Positions 33,260 through 44,804 of a stretch of DNA of 64,000 bases are shown piece by piece; position 1 is the stretch's first letter; each line of letters opens with the position of its first letter. The DNA comes from Streptomyces sp. NBC_01571 (GTDB lineage: Bacteria; Actinomycetota; Actinomycetes; Streptomycetales; Streptomycetaceae). Where the stretch lies: the NCBI RefSeq assembly GCF_026339875.1, contig NZ_JAPEPZ010000001.1:1488001-1552000 (forward strand), read 5' to 3'. Both the position numbers and the translations under genes were made by a program. Below the pieces are notes generated by a model. It saw nothing but the letters and a program-made list of their open reading frames with translations, did not search any database and was not told where the DNA came from.

Positions 33260-33895
33260 TCAGGGCGAGCGACGCGGGCCGCCCGTCGGTCTGCCCAGGT
33301 AGGTCAAGGGGCCCGGTTCCGGTACGGGGATCTCGTGGAAGCCGAGACGGTCGTAGAAGGCGCGGGCGGACGTGTTGGCGGTGACCATGCCGAGGTGGAC
33401 GGCCGGGACACCGCGATCGGCGAGCGCGTCGAGGAAGGTGTCCATCAGCGCCCGGCCATGGCCCCTGCGCTGCCAGTCGGGGAGCAGGTCGATGTGCAGA
33501 TGCGCGGGATAGGCGACGAGTTCGGGCAGGATCATGCGTTCCGGGCGGTGCAGCAGGTCGATCATCGTGTCGCCCGGCGTGCGCGGTGGCGTCGTGCTCC
33601 GGGGGTACCGCTCGGCGACACCCGGTATCCAGATGTCGCGGAGGTCGCCGACGAACCGCTCGGTGTCGGCGGTGCCGAGGACGTAGCCGACCGCCCGGCC
33701 GGTCCCGTCGTCGAGCACGAAGGCCAGCTCCGGTTCGAGGTGACAGTAGGGGTACGCGAACAGGGTCGGCATCAGCTCCTGGTCGGGATGGAGGGCCCGT
33801 GAGTCCCCTCCGTCATGAGCCGTCATCACGCACACGTGCGCCACCGCTGCCCGGTCTTCGGCCTGATACGGGCGGATCGTCGGCTGGTGAGTCAT
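33260..33895 (-). CDS. GNAT-family N-acetyltransferase
   Basis: The product is 211 residues. The N-terminal strand is TIRPYQAEDRAAVAHVC and the acetyl-CoA loop is LLPDWQRRGHGRALMDTFLDAL (Q/RxxGxG/A form), followed by HLGMVTANTSARAFYDRLGFHEI, typical of GNAT motif B. A loop with LDDGTGRAVGYVLGTADTERFV and YPAHLHIDLLP resembles the O-GlcNAcase-linked or hyaluronidase-type acetyltransferases of actinobacteria. GGGAGGATACGGCTC precedes the ATG at 33895. The acceptor substrate cannot be read from the sequence. A 7-bp satellite lies 118 bases upstream. Confidence 0.88.
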   Translation of the reverse strand: MTHQPTIRPYQAEDRAAVAHVCVMTAHDGGDSRALHPDQELMPTLFAYPYCHLEPELAFVLDDGTGRAVGYVLGTADTERFVGDLRDIWIPGVAERYPRSTTPPRTPGDTMIDLLHRPERMILPELVAYPAHLHIDLLPDWQRRGHGRALMDTFLDALADRGVPAVHLGMVTANTSARAFYDRLGFHEIPVPEPGPLTYLGRPTGGPRRSP

Positions 33896-34013
33896 GAGCC
33901 GTATCCTCCCTGTATGGGAGCGCTCCCGCCAGCGCCTGGACGGCTCCGACCGCCCCGCCCGTCCGACCCGTCCCTTCCGTCCCCCCGTCCGCCCGTCCGG
34001 CCCGCTCGAACCG

Positions 34014-34124
34014 CCCGGCTCCCGGCTCCCGGCTCCCGGCTCCCGGCTCCCGGCTCCCGGCTCCCGGCTCCCGGCTCCCGGCTCCCGGCTCCCGGCTCCC
34101 GGCTCCCGGCTCCCGGCTCCCGGC
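34014..34124. repeat. Heptanucleotide satellite, about 16 copies of CCCGGCT
   Basis: CCCGGCT is repeated 15 times without a mismatch from 34014 to 34118, plus six further matching bases. It lies between the leftward GNAT and TetR genes, within the GNAT upstream region. Seven is not a multiple of three, so no coding role is likely. Perfect arrays of this length should be prone to slippage. Confidence 0.97.
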
Positions 34125-34169
34125 CAGGGTCCCTGCCCGCGGGGCATCGCCCCGCGCGGCCGACCGCGG

Positions 34170-34880
34170 TCACCCGCCGCGCAGCGTCTCCCACTGTGCC
34201 GCGGCGCTGTCCAGCAGCATTTCCAGGGCCGTGGGATAGGCGCTGTCGACCATGCGGGTCGCCAGGAGGGGCGCCGCCTCCGCGATCCGGGGATGGGTGG
34301 CGCGCGGCAGCCGGGCGTACGTCGAACGCCACATGTCCTCGTCGGCGCTGCGGCTCTCGCGTGGCAGCGCCAGCGAGGCTGCGTCGAGCGCGGCGAAGGC
34401 CAGCGTCTGGTCGATGAAGGCCTGGTAGATCCGTACGGTGTCCGGCAGCGGGAACCCCGCCGTGCGCAGGACGTCGAGGATGGCCTCGTCGGCCGCCAGT
34501 TCGTGGGCCCGGCCGGTGACCCGGTTCGCGGTCAGCAGGGCCGCCTGCGGATGCCCGACGTACACGGCGTGGATACGCAGCCCGAGGCCGCGCAGATCGG
34601 GCCGCCACTCCCCCGTGGGCCGCCAGCCGTCCAGGGCCTGCCCGATCAGGGCGTCGCCGATCGCGAGGGTCAGGTCGTCCATACCGCGGAAGTACCGGTA
34701 CAGGGTGCTGGGATCCGCGTCCAGGGCCAGGCCGAGACGGCGGGCGGTGAGACCCGCGCTGCCGTGCTCCCGAAGCATCCGCAGGGCGGTCTCGACGATG
34801 AGCCGCTCGGACAGCACGGTCCCGCCCCTGGTGGGACGACGCCGTCGCCGCTTCTCCTCGGGCACCACCGCTTTCGGCAC
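34170..34880 (-). CDS. TetR-family regulator
   Basis: The product is 236 residues. After a basic arm (EEKRRRRRPTRGG) comes the TetR helix-turn-helix (IVETALRMLREHGSAGLTARRLGLALDADPSTLYRYFRG, by parts: ETALRMLREHG, LTARRLGLAL, DPSTLYRYFRG), then a helical domain of the TetR_C type. GTG 34880 follows GAGGAGGCGGCG. It is divergent from the saccharopine-dehydrogenase-like gene with 132 bases between them, so that gene is the likely target. The ligand is unknown. Confidence 0.9.
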   Translation of the reverse strand: MPKAVVPEEKRRRRRPTRGGTVLSERLIVETALRMLREHGSAGLTARRLGLALDADPSTLYRYFRGMDDLTLAIGDALIGQALDGWRPTGEWRPDLRGLGLRIHAVYVGHPQAALLTANRVTGRAHELAADEAILDVLRTAGFPLPDTVRIYQAFIDQTLAFAALDAASLALPRESRSADEDMWRSTYARLPRATHPRIAEAAPLLATRMVDSAYPTALEMLLDSAAAQWETLRGG

Positions 34881-34902
34881 CGCCGCCTCCTCGCTCCTTA
34901 TG

Positions 34903-34941
34903 CCAACGCCATTGACCTTATCCGAGCGCCCGGCGTTGGAT
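34903..34941 (+). promoter_or_regulatory. Promoter and inverted repeat between TetR and saccharopine-dehydrogenase genes
   Basis: TTGACC (34912-34917) and TTGGAT (34936-34941), 18 bases apart, form a plausible sigma-HrdB-type promoter for the rightward gene. It is spanned by the inverted repeat CCAACGCC (34903-34910) and GGCGTTGG (34932-34939), a candidate TetR operator. CCTTAT also repeats at 34896 and 34916. Confidence 0.5.
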
Positions 34942-35012
34942 CTCCCGCCAGGGGCGCCGCGTCTCCGGTCCGCGCGGGCACGTCCCTTCTCCGCAGAGAG
35001 GAAGTCCGTGTC

Positions 35013-36233
35013 ATGCGTGTTCTGCTTGTGGGAGCCGGCGGTGTGGGCACCGCCATCACCCGGATCGCGGCCCGTCGCCCGTTCTTCGACGCGATGGTCG
35101 TGGCCGACTACGACCTGAGCCGCGCCGAGGCCGCGGTCGCCGCCCTCCCGGACGCCGCGGGCCGCTTCCGTGCCGAGCGCGTCGACGCCTCCGACCAGGG
35201 CGCGGTGACCGCGCTGCTGAGCCGGCACGGGTGCGACGTCCTGCTCAACGCCACCGATCCCCGGTTCGTGATGCCCCTCTTCCAGGCGGCGCGCGCGGCC
35301 GGCGCCACCTACCTCGACATGGCGATGTCCCTGTCGCGCCCGCATCCCGAGAGGCCGTACGACGAGTGCGGGGTCATGCTCGGCGACGCGCAGTTCGCGC
35401 AGGCCGCCGAGTGGGAGAAGGCGGGCGCGCTGGCCCTCGTCGGCATGGGCGTGGAGCCGGGGCTCTCCGATGTCTTCGCGCGGTACGCGGCCGACGAACT
35501 CTTCGACGAGATCGAGGAGATCGGCATCCGTGACGGCGCGAACCTCACCGTCGACGGCTACGACTTCGCCCCGTCCTTCAGCATCTGGACCACCATCGAG
35601 GAGTGCCTCAACCCGCCGGTCGTCTACGAGGCGCACCGCGGCTGGTTCACCACCGCGCCGTTCAGCGAGCCGGAGGTCTTCGACTTCCCCGAGGGCATCG
35701 GCCCGGTGGAGTGCGTGAACGTGGAGCACGAGGAGGTGCTGCTCGTCCCCCGCTGGATCGACGCACGGCGCGTGACCTTCAAGTACGGCCTGGGCGAGGA
35801 GTTCATCCAGACCCTCAGGACGCTGCACCTGCTGGGCCTCGACCGCACGGATCCGGTGACCGTGCCGAGTGCCGCGGGCCCGGTGGACGTGTCGCCCCGG
35901 GACGTCGTGGCCGCCTGTCTGCCGGACCCGGCGACGCTCGGCGAGCGCATGCACGGCAAGACCTGCGCGGGCACCTGGGTGCGCGGCACCAAGAACGGCG
36001 CGCCGCGCGAGGTCTACCTCTACCACGTGGTCGACAACCAGTGGTCGATGGCCGAGTACGGCTCTCAGGCGGTGGTGTGGCAGACGGCCGTCAACCCGGT
36101 CGTCGCCCTCGAACTCCTGGCCACGGGTGTGTGGACCGGCTCGGGAGTCCTCGGCCCGGAGGCGTTCCCCGCCCGTCCCTTCCTCGACCTGCTCACCGCC
36201 TACGGCTCGCCGTGGGGTATGCGGGAGCAGTGA
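35013..36233 (+). CDS. Saccharopine dehydrogenase-family protein
   Basis: The product is 406 residues. The N-terminal Rossmann loop is VLLVGAGGVGTAITRIAARR (3-22), followed by VVADYDLSRAEA. The middle of the protein has DVLLNATDPRFVMPLFQAARAAGATYLDMA and GMGVEPGLSDVFARYAAD, matching carboxynorspermidine synthase and saccharopine reductase relatives. Members join amino acids or polyamines reductively, or reverse that reaction. GAGAGGAAG precedes the ATG. It is divergent from a TetR regulator and followed by a terminator, so it is probably a single-gene unit. Confidence 0.88.
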   Translation: MRVLLVGAGGVGTAITRIAARRPFFDAMVVADYDLSRAEAAVAALPDAAGRFRAERVDASDQGAVTALLSRHGCDVLLNATDPRFVMPLFQAARAAGATYLDMAMSLSRPHPERPYDECGVMLGDAQFAQAAEWEKAGALALVGMGVEPGLSDVFARYAADELFDEIEEIGIRDGANLTVDGYDFAPSFSIWTTIEECLNPPVVYEAHRGWFTTAPFSEPEVFDFPEGIGPVECVNVEHEEVLLVPRWIDARRVTFKYGLGEEFIQTLRTLHLLGLDRTDPVTVPSAAGPVDVSPRDVVAACLPDPATLGERMHGKTCAGTWVRGTKNGAPREVYLYHVVDNQWSMAEYGSQAVVWQTAVNPVVALELLATGVWTGSGVLGPEAFPARPFLDLLTAYGSPWGMREQ

Positions 36234-36281
36234 CCGCCCCCGGCCGCCCGCCTCGCGGCCCCCGCGGTCCCGGAGTCCCTC

Positions 36282-36321
36282 GGTCCCGGAGCCGGCCGGG
36301 TGACGGCACGGCTCCGGGACC
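36282..36321. terminator. Hairpin terminator between convergent genes
   Basis: GGTCCCGGAGCC (36282-36293) pairs perfectly with GGCTCCGGGACC (36310-36321) across a 16-nt loop. It lies 49 bases after the saccharopine-dehydrogenase stop and 69 bases beyond the pyruvate carboxylase stop, so it can serve both. Confidence 0.75.
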
Positions 36322-36389
36322 CGGTGATCGCCCTCGCGGTGTCCACGGAGTCCGGGGAGGTCCGGTGGTCCGGCAGGGTCCGGCGGTTT

Positions 36390-39764
<3,375 letters not shown>

Positions 39765-39976
39765 GCACAGTCCCTTCCTGACGTTCGCGACGGGCGCGCC
39801 CGACGGGCGCCCTCGTGACTGTTGCCCTGTCTACACCCGCTCAAGAACAGCCTGGGCCGAATCACCACCGGCCGGTAGCTCTTCCGCGGCATCGTGAGGA
39901 TCATCATCGTGCGACCGGCCGGGTCCCGGCCCGGCGCTGCCGGTCGTCTGCTGCGGTCTTCCCGGGAGGCGCACGA

Positions 39977-40399
39977 TCAGCCCAGAAAGCTCAACCGCAC
40001 CTGGCGTCGGGGGTTGGAGACGTTCGTGTCCACCAGGCACACCGACTGCCAGGTCCCCAGTTCCAGTCGGCCGCCGAGCACCGGCAGAGTCGCGTGGGGC
40101 GGGACGAAGGCGGGAAGCACATGGTCGCGGCCGTGACCGGGGCTGCCGTGGCGGTGCTGCCAGCGGTCGTCGGAGGGAAGCAGGGTGTGCAGGGCGGCGA
40201 GCAGGTCGTCGTCGCTCCCGGCACCGGTCTCGATGACCGCGATCCCGGCCGTGGCGTGCGGCACGAAGACGTTCAGCAGGCCGTCGCGCCCGGCCGCCGC
40301 CTCCCGCAGGAAGGCCTCGCAGTCACGGGTGAGGTCGACGACCGTCTCCGTGGCACCGGTGGTGATGTTCAGGACTCGGGTGGTGAAGGCATCGGACAT
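39977..40399 (-). CDS. YjbQ/UPF0047-family protein
   Basis: The product is 140 residues and fits the whole family: VVDLTRDCEAFLREA, then GLLNVFVPHATAGIAVIETG, a histidine-rich middle (RWQHRHGSPGHGRDHVLP) and LELGTWQSVCLVDTN at the end. The conserved His, Glu and Asp residues are those proposed to bind metal. Some members have weak thiamine-phosphate synthase activity, but the real role is unsettled. It sits alone between pyc and the sulfonate operon. Confidence 0.9.
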   Translation of the reverse strand: MSDAFTTRVLNITTGATETVVDLTRDCEAFLREAAAGRDGLLNVFVPHATAGIAVIETGAGSDDDLLAALHTLLPSDDRWQHRHGSPGHGRDHVLPAFVPPHATLPVLGGRLELGTWQSVCLVDTNVSNPRRQVRLSFLG

Positions 40400-40484
40400 A
40401 CCCCGATTCTCACCCGCGCGCCGGGCCGCGCCTACGACCGGTCGGCCGGCCCGTGGTACGAGAGGTCCATTCCGCGAGACACCA

Positions 40485-40514
40485 TTGACCGGGCAACGAC
40501 GACCTGACTACTTT
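40485..40514 (+). promoter_or_regulatory. Promoter of the sulfonate operon
   Basis: TTGACC (40485-40490) and TACTTT (40509-40514) with an 18-base spacer. The expected transcription start, about 7 bases after the -10 element, coincides with the leader-peptide ATG at 40522. The mRNA would then be leaderless. Confidence 0.6.
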
Positions 40515-40521
40515 CTGGCCC

Positions 40522-40605
40522 ATGTTGCGTTCAGCCCTGCTCACCACGCGCGGTCACATCGACCTGCTGCGGGTGGCCTCCGCCGCGTGTCGCCGCGGCT
40601 GCTGA
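40522..40605 (+). CDS. Cysteine-ending leader peptide of the sulfonate operon
   Basis: This encodes 27 residues beginning MLRSALLTTRGHIDLLRV and ending in a stretch with Cys23 and a terminal Cys27 (AACRRGC). It has no ribosome-binding site, but the predicted transcription start falls on its ATG. Short peptides with this HIDLLRVAS core and cysteines near the end precede sulfur-assimilation operons in many Streptomyces. Ribosome stalling at the cysteine codons when cysteine is scarce could alter downstream expression. The stop lies 151 bases before ssuC. Confidence 0.75.
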   Translation: MLRSALLTTRGHIDLLRVASAACRRGC

Positions 40606-40756
40606 CGCCCTTTCACCCCTCGCCCGTACGGCTTTCTCCCCTCCCGGCGCGCCCGCGCTCCGCCCCACCCGCACGTCCCGAGCCGGTACCTGGTTCCTGA
40701 CGCGGCGGAGCTCCGGCGTCCCCCTCTCCGGCCGCTCTCCTCCCCGTGGAGCATCC

Positions 40757-41653
40757 ATGACCATCAGCCATGCCCCGCCCGGCCCTTCCGAGTCCGGTAT
40801 TCCTGGAATATCCGCAACGGCCGAGCACACCGCGCGGCCACAGGCGTCGCCCGAGCTCGTCCCGATCGTCCCGAGTTCCACGCGCCGTGCCCGCGTCCCC
40901 CGCTGGCTGCGCCGCACCTCCGGCCCGCTTCTGCTCCTCGCGCTCTGGCAACTCCTCAGCGGCACGGGCGTACTGGCCTCCGGCATCCTCGCCCCGCCGG
41001 GCACCATCGCGCGGGTCGGCACCGATCTGATCGCCGACGGCTCGTTGACGAACGCGATGGGCGTCTCCTTGCAACGCGTGGCCGTCGGGCTCCTGTTGGG
41101 GACGGTCATCGGCACCGGCCTAGCCCTCGTGTCCGGCCTCTTCCGCATCGGCGAGGACCTGGTGGACGCGAGCGTGCAGATGCTGCGGACCGTGCCCTTC
41201 GTCGGACTCATCCCGCTGTTCATCATCTGGTTCGGGATCGGCGAGGCCCCGAAGATCGCCATCATCACGCTGGGCGTCTCCTTCCCGCTCTATCTGAACG
41301 TGTACGCCGGTATCCGCGGCGTCGACTCGCAGCTGATCGAGGCCGGGGAATCGCTCGGGCTCTCCCGCTGGGGGCTCGTCCGGCACGTCGTGCTGCCGGG
41401 CGCGCTGCCCGGGGCCATGACCGGGCTTCGCTACTCCCTCGGCATCGCCTGGCTCGCGCTGGTCTTCGCCGAACAGATCAACGCGGACGCCGGGATCGGC
41501 TTTCTCATGGTGCAGGCCCGCGACTTCCTGCGGACCGACGTGATCGTGGTCTGCCTGATCGTCTACGCCTTCCTCGGCCTGCTCGCCGACTTCATCGTCC
41601 GCTCCCTCGAAAGGCTGCTGCTGCAATGGCGACCGACGTTCACGGGCCGGTGA
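40757..41653 (+). CDS. ssuC: Aliphatic sulfonate ABC transporter, permease
   Basis: The product is 298 residues with about six membrane helices after a 45-residue polar N-terminus. The EAA loop that contacts the ATPase reads EAGESLGLSRWGLVRHVVLPGALPG in the family pattern (by parts: EAGESLGLSRW, VVLPGALPG), near residue 195. The strong match in this loop and in TVPFVGLIPLFIIWFGIGEAPKI places it with SsuC/TauC. It forms the membrane channel with SsuB and receives substrate from SsuA. The next gene, ssuB, starts 28 bases before its stop, which couples the two. Confidence 0.92.
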   Translation: MTISHAPPGPSESGIPGISATAEHTARPQASPELVPIVPSSTRRARVPRWLRRTSGPLLLLALWQLLSGTGVLASGILAPPGTIARVGTDLIADGSLTNAMGVSLQRVAVGLLLGTVIGTGLALVSGLFRIGEDLVDASVQMLRTVPFVGLIPLFIIWFGIGEAPKIAIITLGVSFPLYLNVYAGIRGVDSQLIEAGESLGLSRWGLVRHVVLPGALPGAMTGLRYSLGIAWLALVFAEQINADAGIGFLMVQARDFLRTDVIVVCLIVYAFLGLLADFIVRSLERLLLQWRPTFTGR

Positions 41654-42432
41654 CCGCGGAGAACGCCGCGGCGGCGGCACACGTACCCGCGGAGACACGG
41701 ACGCCCGCCCCGGCCCCCGAAACGCAGGCACCGCTCCCGGCCGTACGTGTCCAGGGGCTGACCCGCGCCTTCGACGGCCGCGCCGTCATCGACGGCCTCC
41801 ATCTCGACGTCCGGCCGGGTGAGTTCGTGGCGCTGCTCGGTCGCAGCGGCTGCGGCAAGTCCACGCTGCTGCGCATCCTCGCGGGACTCGACCGCGACAT
41901 CGAGGGCTCCGTCCTCGTCCCGCGCCGCAAGGCCGTCGCGTTCCAGGCGCCGCGGCTGATGCCCTGGAAGAGGGTGTGGCGCAACGTCCTGCTCGGACTG
42001 CCCGGCAAGCCCGAACGCTCCGTCGCCGAGGACGCGTTGACCGAGGTCGGCCTCTCCGACCGCTCCGACGCGTGGCCCAGGACGCTCTCCGGAGGCGAGG
42101 CTCAACGCGCTTCACTGGCCCGGGCGTTGGTGCGCGAGCCCGATCTGCTGCTGCTCGACGAGCCGTTCGGCGCACTCGACGCCCTCACCAGGATCACGGC
42201 GCAGCGACTGGTCGGCGAGCTGTGGCGGCGGCGCGGCTGCGCGGTCCTGCTGGTGACGCACGACGTGGAGGAGGCGGTGCTCCTCGCCGACCGTGTCCTG
42301 GTCATGGACGAGGGCGCGATCGCGTACGAGACCCAGGTCGAGCTGGACCGCCCGCGCGACATCGCCGATCCCCGTTTCGCCGCTCTGCGTGCCGGGCTCC
42401 TGGAGCGCCTGGGCGTCGACAGCACGTCCTGA
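41626..42432 (+). CDS. ssuB: Aliphatic sulfonate ABC transporter, ATP-binding protein
   Basis: The product is 268 residues. Walker A is LLGRSGCGKSTLLRIL (about 69-84), the Q-loop is in FQAPRLMPWK, the signature is LSGGEAQRASLARALVREP, Walker B is LLLLDEPFGALD, and the switch histidine is in VLLVTHDVEEAVLLADRV. All catalytic residues are intact. The first 35 residues are an Ala/Pro/Glu-rich extension. Start ATG lies inside the end of ssuC, giving a 28-base overlap. It powers sulfonate uptake. Confidence 0.95.
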   Translation: MATDVHGPVTAENAAAAAHVPAETRTPAPAPETQAPLPAVRVQGLTRAFDGRAVIDGLHLDVRPGEFVALLGRSGCGKSTLLRILAGLDRDIEGSVLVPRRKAVAFQAPRLMPWKRVWRNVLLGLPGKPERSVAEDALTEVGLSDRSDAWPRTLSGGEAQRASLARALVREPDLLLLDEPFGALDALTRITAQRLVGELWRRRGCAVLLVTHDVEEAVLLADRVLVMDEGAIAYETQVELDRPRDIADPRFAALRAGLLERLGVDSTS

Positions 42433-42524
42433 ACGCCCCACACCCCCGAACCCCCTCCGCCCCCTCCGACCGCGCGACGCCCACGCCCCCTACACACACC
42501 CGGACCGACCGAACGGAAATCGCC

Positions 42525-43553
42525 ATGCGACGACGCCTCGCCCCCGCCGCCCTCCTGCCCCTGGCTCTGCTGCTCACGGCCTGCGGCGGCACCTCGGCCG
42601 CCGACACCACCGCCGGCGCCGGAACCGACGGCAAGGGCTCCCTCACCCTCAACGTCGGTGACCAGAAGGGCGGTTCGGAGGCGGTGCTGCGGGCCGCCGG
42701 GGAGCTGAAGAACCTCCACTACAGGATCAAGTGGTCGACGTTCACCTCCGGCCCGCCCCTTCTGGAGGCCGTCAACGCCAAGGCCGTCGACATCGGCGGC
42801 GTCGGCAACACCCCGCCCGTCTTCGCGGCCGGCGCCGACTCGAAGATCTCGGTGGTGGCCGCCTGGCGCGGCACGTCCAAGGGCGAGGCCGTCCTCGTAC
42901 CGAAGAACTCGTCACTGAAGCGCCCCGAGGAGCTGAAGGGCAGGTCCATAGCCGTGGCGCAGGGTTCGTCCGCGCACTATCAGCTGATCGCCTCGCTCAG
43001 GAAGGCCGGTCTGAAACTGAGCGACGTGAAGGTCAAGTACCTCCAGCCCGCCGACGCGCTGGCCGCGTTCACCGGCGGCAAGGTGGACGCGTGGGCGGTG
43101 TGGGACCCGTACACCTCGCAGGTGGTCGAGGCGGGGCAGGGCCGGATCCTGACGGACGGCGACGGGGTGGTCAACGGGCTCAACTTCCAGGTGGCCGCGC
43201 CCGGTGCGCTCAGGGACGGCCGGAAGGCGGCGGCCGTCAAGGACTACCTGGGGCGGCTGCGGCGCGCCCAGGACTGGGTCTACGACCACCCGGACGCCTG
43301 GGCGAAGGTGTGGGCGAAGGACACCGGGCTGCCGTACGGGGTGGCGCTCGCCTCGGTGAAGCGGACCAACGCCAGCCGCGTCGCGGTCGCCGTGGACAAG
43401 CCGCTCATCGCCTCCGAGCAGCGGATCGCGGACACCTTCACCGGCCTCGGGCTCATCCCGCGCAAGGTCGACTTCTCGTCGTTCGTCGACACGCGCTTCA
43501 ACGGCGGCCTGCCGGCGTCCACCACCACGCCCCGTGTCTACAAGGAGTCCTGA
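42525..43553 (+). CDS. ssuA: Aliphatic sulfonate-binding lipoprotein
   Basis: The product is 342 residues. It has a lipoprotein signal with lipobox LLTACGG (Cys20) and then an NMT1/SsuA-type binding fold: LNVGDQKGGSEAVLRAAGEL, NAKAVDIGGVGNTPPVFAAGAD, GRSIAVAQGSSAHY, FTGGKVDAWAVWDPYTSQVVEAG. It captures sulfonates outside the membrane and delivers them to SsuC. The gene follows ssuB by 92 bases, a segment rich in CCC with no obvious stem. The stop is one base before the ssuD start codon. Confidence 0.95.
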   Translation: MRRRLAPAALLPLALLLTACGGTSAADTTAGAGTDGKGSLTLNVGDQKGGSEAVLRAAGELKNLHYRIKWSTFTSGPPLLEAVNAKAVDIGGVGNTPPVFAAGADSKISVVAAWRGTSKGEAVLVPKNSSLKRPEELKGRSIAVAQGSSAHYQLIASLRKAGLKLSDVKVKYLQPADALAAFTGGKVDAWAVWDPYTSQVVEAGQGRILTDGDGVVNGLNFQVAAPGALRDGRKAAAVKDYLGRLRRAQDWVYDHPDAWAKVWAKDTGLPYGVALASVKRTNASRVAVAVDKPLIASEQRIADTFTGLGLIPRKVDFSSFVDTRFNGGLPASTTTPRVYKES

Positions 43554-43554
43554 C

Positions 43555-44730
43555 ATGACCGTCCATCTCCACTGGTTCCTGCCGACCGGCGGCGACGGCC
43601 GCACCCTGGTGGACCGGCACGCGTACGCGGCCAACGCCATCGGCCGCGCGCGGCAGGCCGACGGGGTCCGGGCCCCCGACATCGAGTACCTGGCCCAGAT
43701 CGCCAAGGCCGCGGAGCAGTTGGGTTTCGAGGCCGTCCTCACCCCCACAGGCACGTGGTGCGAGGACGCCTGGCTGACAACGGTGGCACTGGCCCAGCAC
43801 ACCGAGCGGCTGAAGTTCCTGGTGGCGTTCCGGCCCGGTGTCGTGTCGCCGACCCTGGCGGCGCAGATGGCGGCGACCTACCAGCGGATCACGCGGGGCC
43901 GGCTGCTCCTCAATGTCGTCACCGGTGGCGACTCGGCCGAGCAGCGGCGCTTCGGTGATCACCTCGGCCACGATCAACGGTACGCGCGTACGGACGAGTT
44001 CCTGTCCGTGGTGCGCGGAGTGTGGAGCGGGCAGCCGTACGACTTCGACGGGAGCCACTACCGGATCGAGGGTGGACTGACGGCGCTGCCGCCCGACCCG
44101 CTGCCGGAGATCTTCTTCGGCGGTTCGTCGGCCGCCGCGGGGCCGGTCGCGGCCCGGCACGCGGACGTCTATCTCACCTGGGGGGAGCCTCCGGCCCAGG
44201 TTCGGGAGAAGATCGACTGGATTCGCTCGCTGGCCGCGCGCGAGGGGCGTACGGTCCGCTTCGGTATCCGGCTGCACTCCGTCTCGCGCGACTCTTCGGC
44301 CGCGGCCTGGTCGACCGCGAACCGGTTGCTCGACGACCTCGACGCGGACACCGTCGCGGCCGCGCAGTCCGCGCTCGGGCGCAGTGAGTCGGTGGGTCAG
44401 CAGCGCATGCTGGCGCTGCACGGCGGTTCCCGCGACGAGCTGGAGATCTCCCCGAATCTGTGGGCGGGTGTGGGTCTCGTACGCGGCGGCGCGGGCACCG
44501 CTCTCGTCGGCAGCCACGCCGAGGTCGCCGACCGGATCGAGGAGTACCACGCGCTGGGCATCGAGCACTTCGTGCTCTCCGGGTACCCGCACCTGGAGGA
44601 GGCGTACTGGTTCGGGGAGGGCGTGATCCCGGTTCTGGCCGCCCGGGGACTGCTGCCTCGGACCCCGGAGTCGCTGCCGCGTACGGCGGCCGGGGGCGGT
44701 GCGCCGCTGCTGGTCGCGGGCGGCCGCTGA
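43555..44730 (+). CDS. ssuD: FMNH2-dependent alkanesulfonate monooxygenase
   Basis: The product is 391 residues and matches E. coli SsuD along its whole length: HWFLPTGGDGR at the start, TPTGTWCEDAWL with the active-site cysteine, DLYLTWGEPP-like VYLTWGEPPAQVREKIDW, VRFGIRLHSVSRD with the catalytic arginine, and NLWAGVGLVRGGAGTALVG. It cleaves alkanesulfonates to aldehyde plus sulfite using reduced flavin supplied by a separate reductase. No SsuE-type reductase lies in the operon, so the flavin source is elsewhere. Confidence 0.96.
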   Translation: MTVHLHWFLPTGGDGRTLVDRHAYAANAIGRARQADGVRAPDIEYLAQIAKAAEQLGFEAVLTPTGTWCEDAWLTTVALAQHTERLKFLVAFRPGVVSPTLAAQMAATYQRITRGRLLLNVVTGGDSAEQRRFGDHLGHDQRYARTDEFLSVVRGVWSGQPYDFDGSHYRIEGGLTALPPDPLPEIFFGGSSAAAGPVAARHADVYLTWGEPPAQVREKIDWIRSLAAREGRTVRFGIRLHSVSRDSSAAAWSTANRLLDDLDADTVAAAQSALGRSESVGQQRMLALHGGSRDELEISPNLWAGVGLVRGGAGTALVGSHAEVADRIEEYHALGIEHFVLSGYPHLEEAYWFGEGVIPVLAARGLLPRTPESLPRTAAGGGAPLLVAGGR

Positions 44731-44804
44731 GGGGCTCCCGTCGGGTGGATCACACCTGGTCCACCCGGGGGAAGATCTCCGGCTCCGGCCGAGTTGGTAG
44801 AAGC

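Noticed and set aside
34014..34124. CRISPR or attachment site
   Set aside because: It is a simple 7-bp satellite with no spacers, integrase or tRNA nearby.
33894..35012. Long upstream extension of the saccharopine-dehydrogenase frame through the 7-bp satellite
   Set aside because: It only reads the satellite as a GSRLPAP-type repeat and the TetR gene backwards. The ATG at 35013 has a ribosome-binding site and begins the Rossmann fold.
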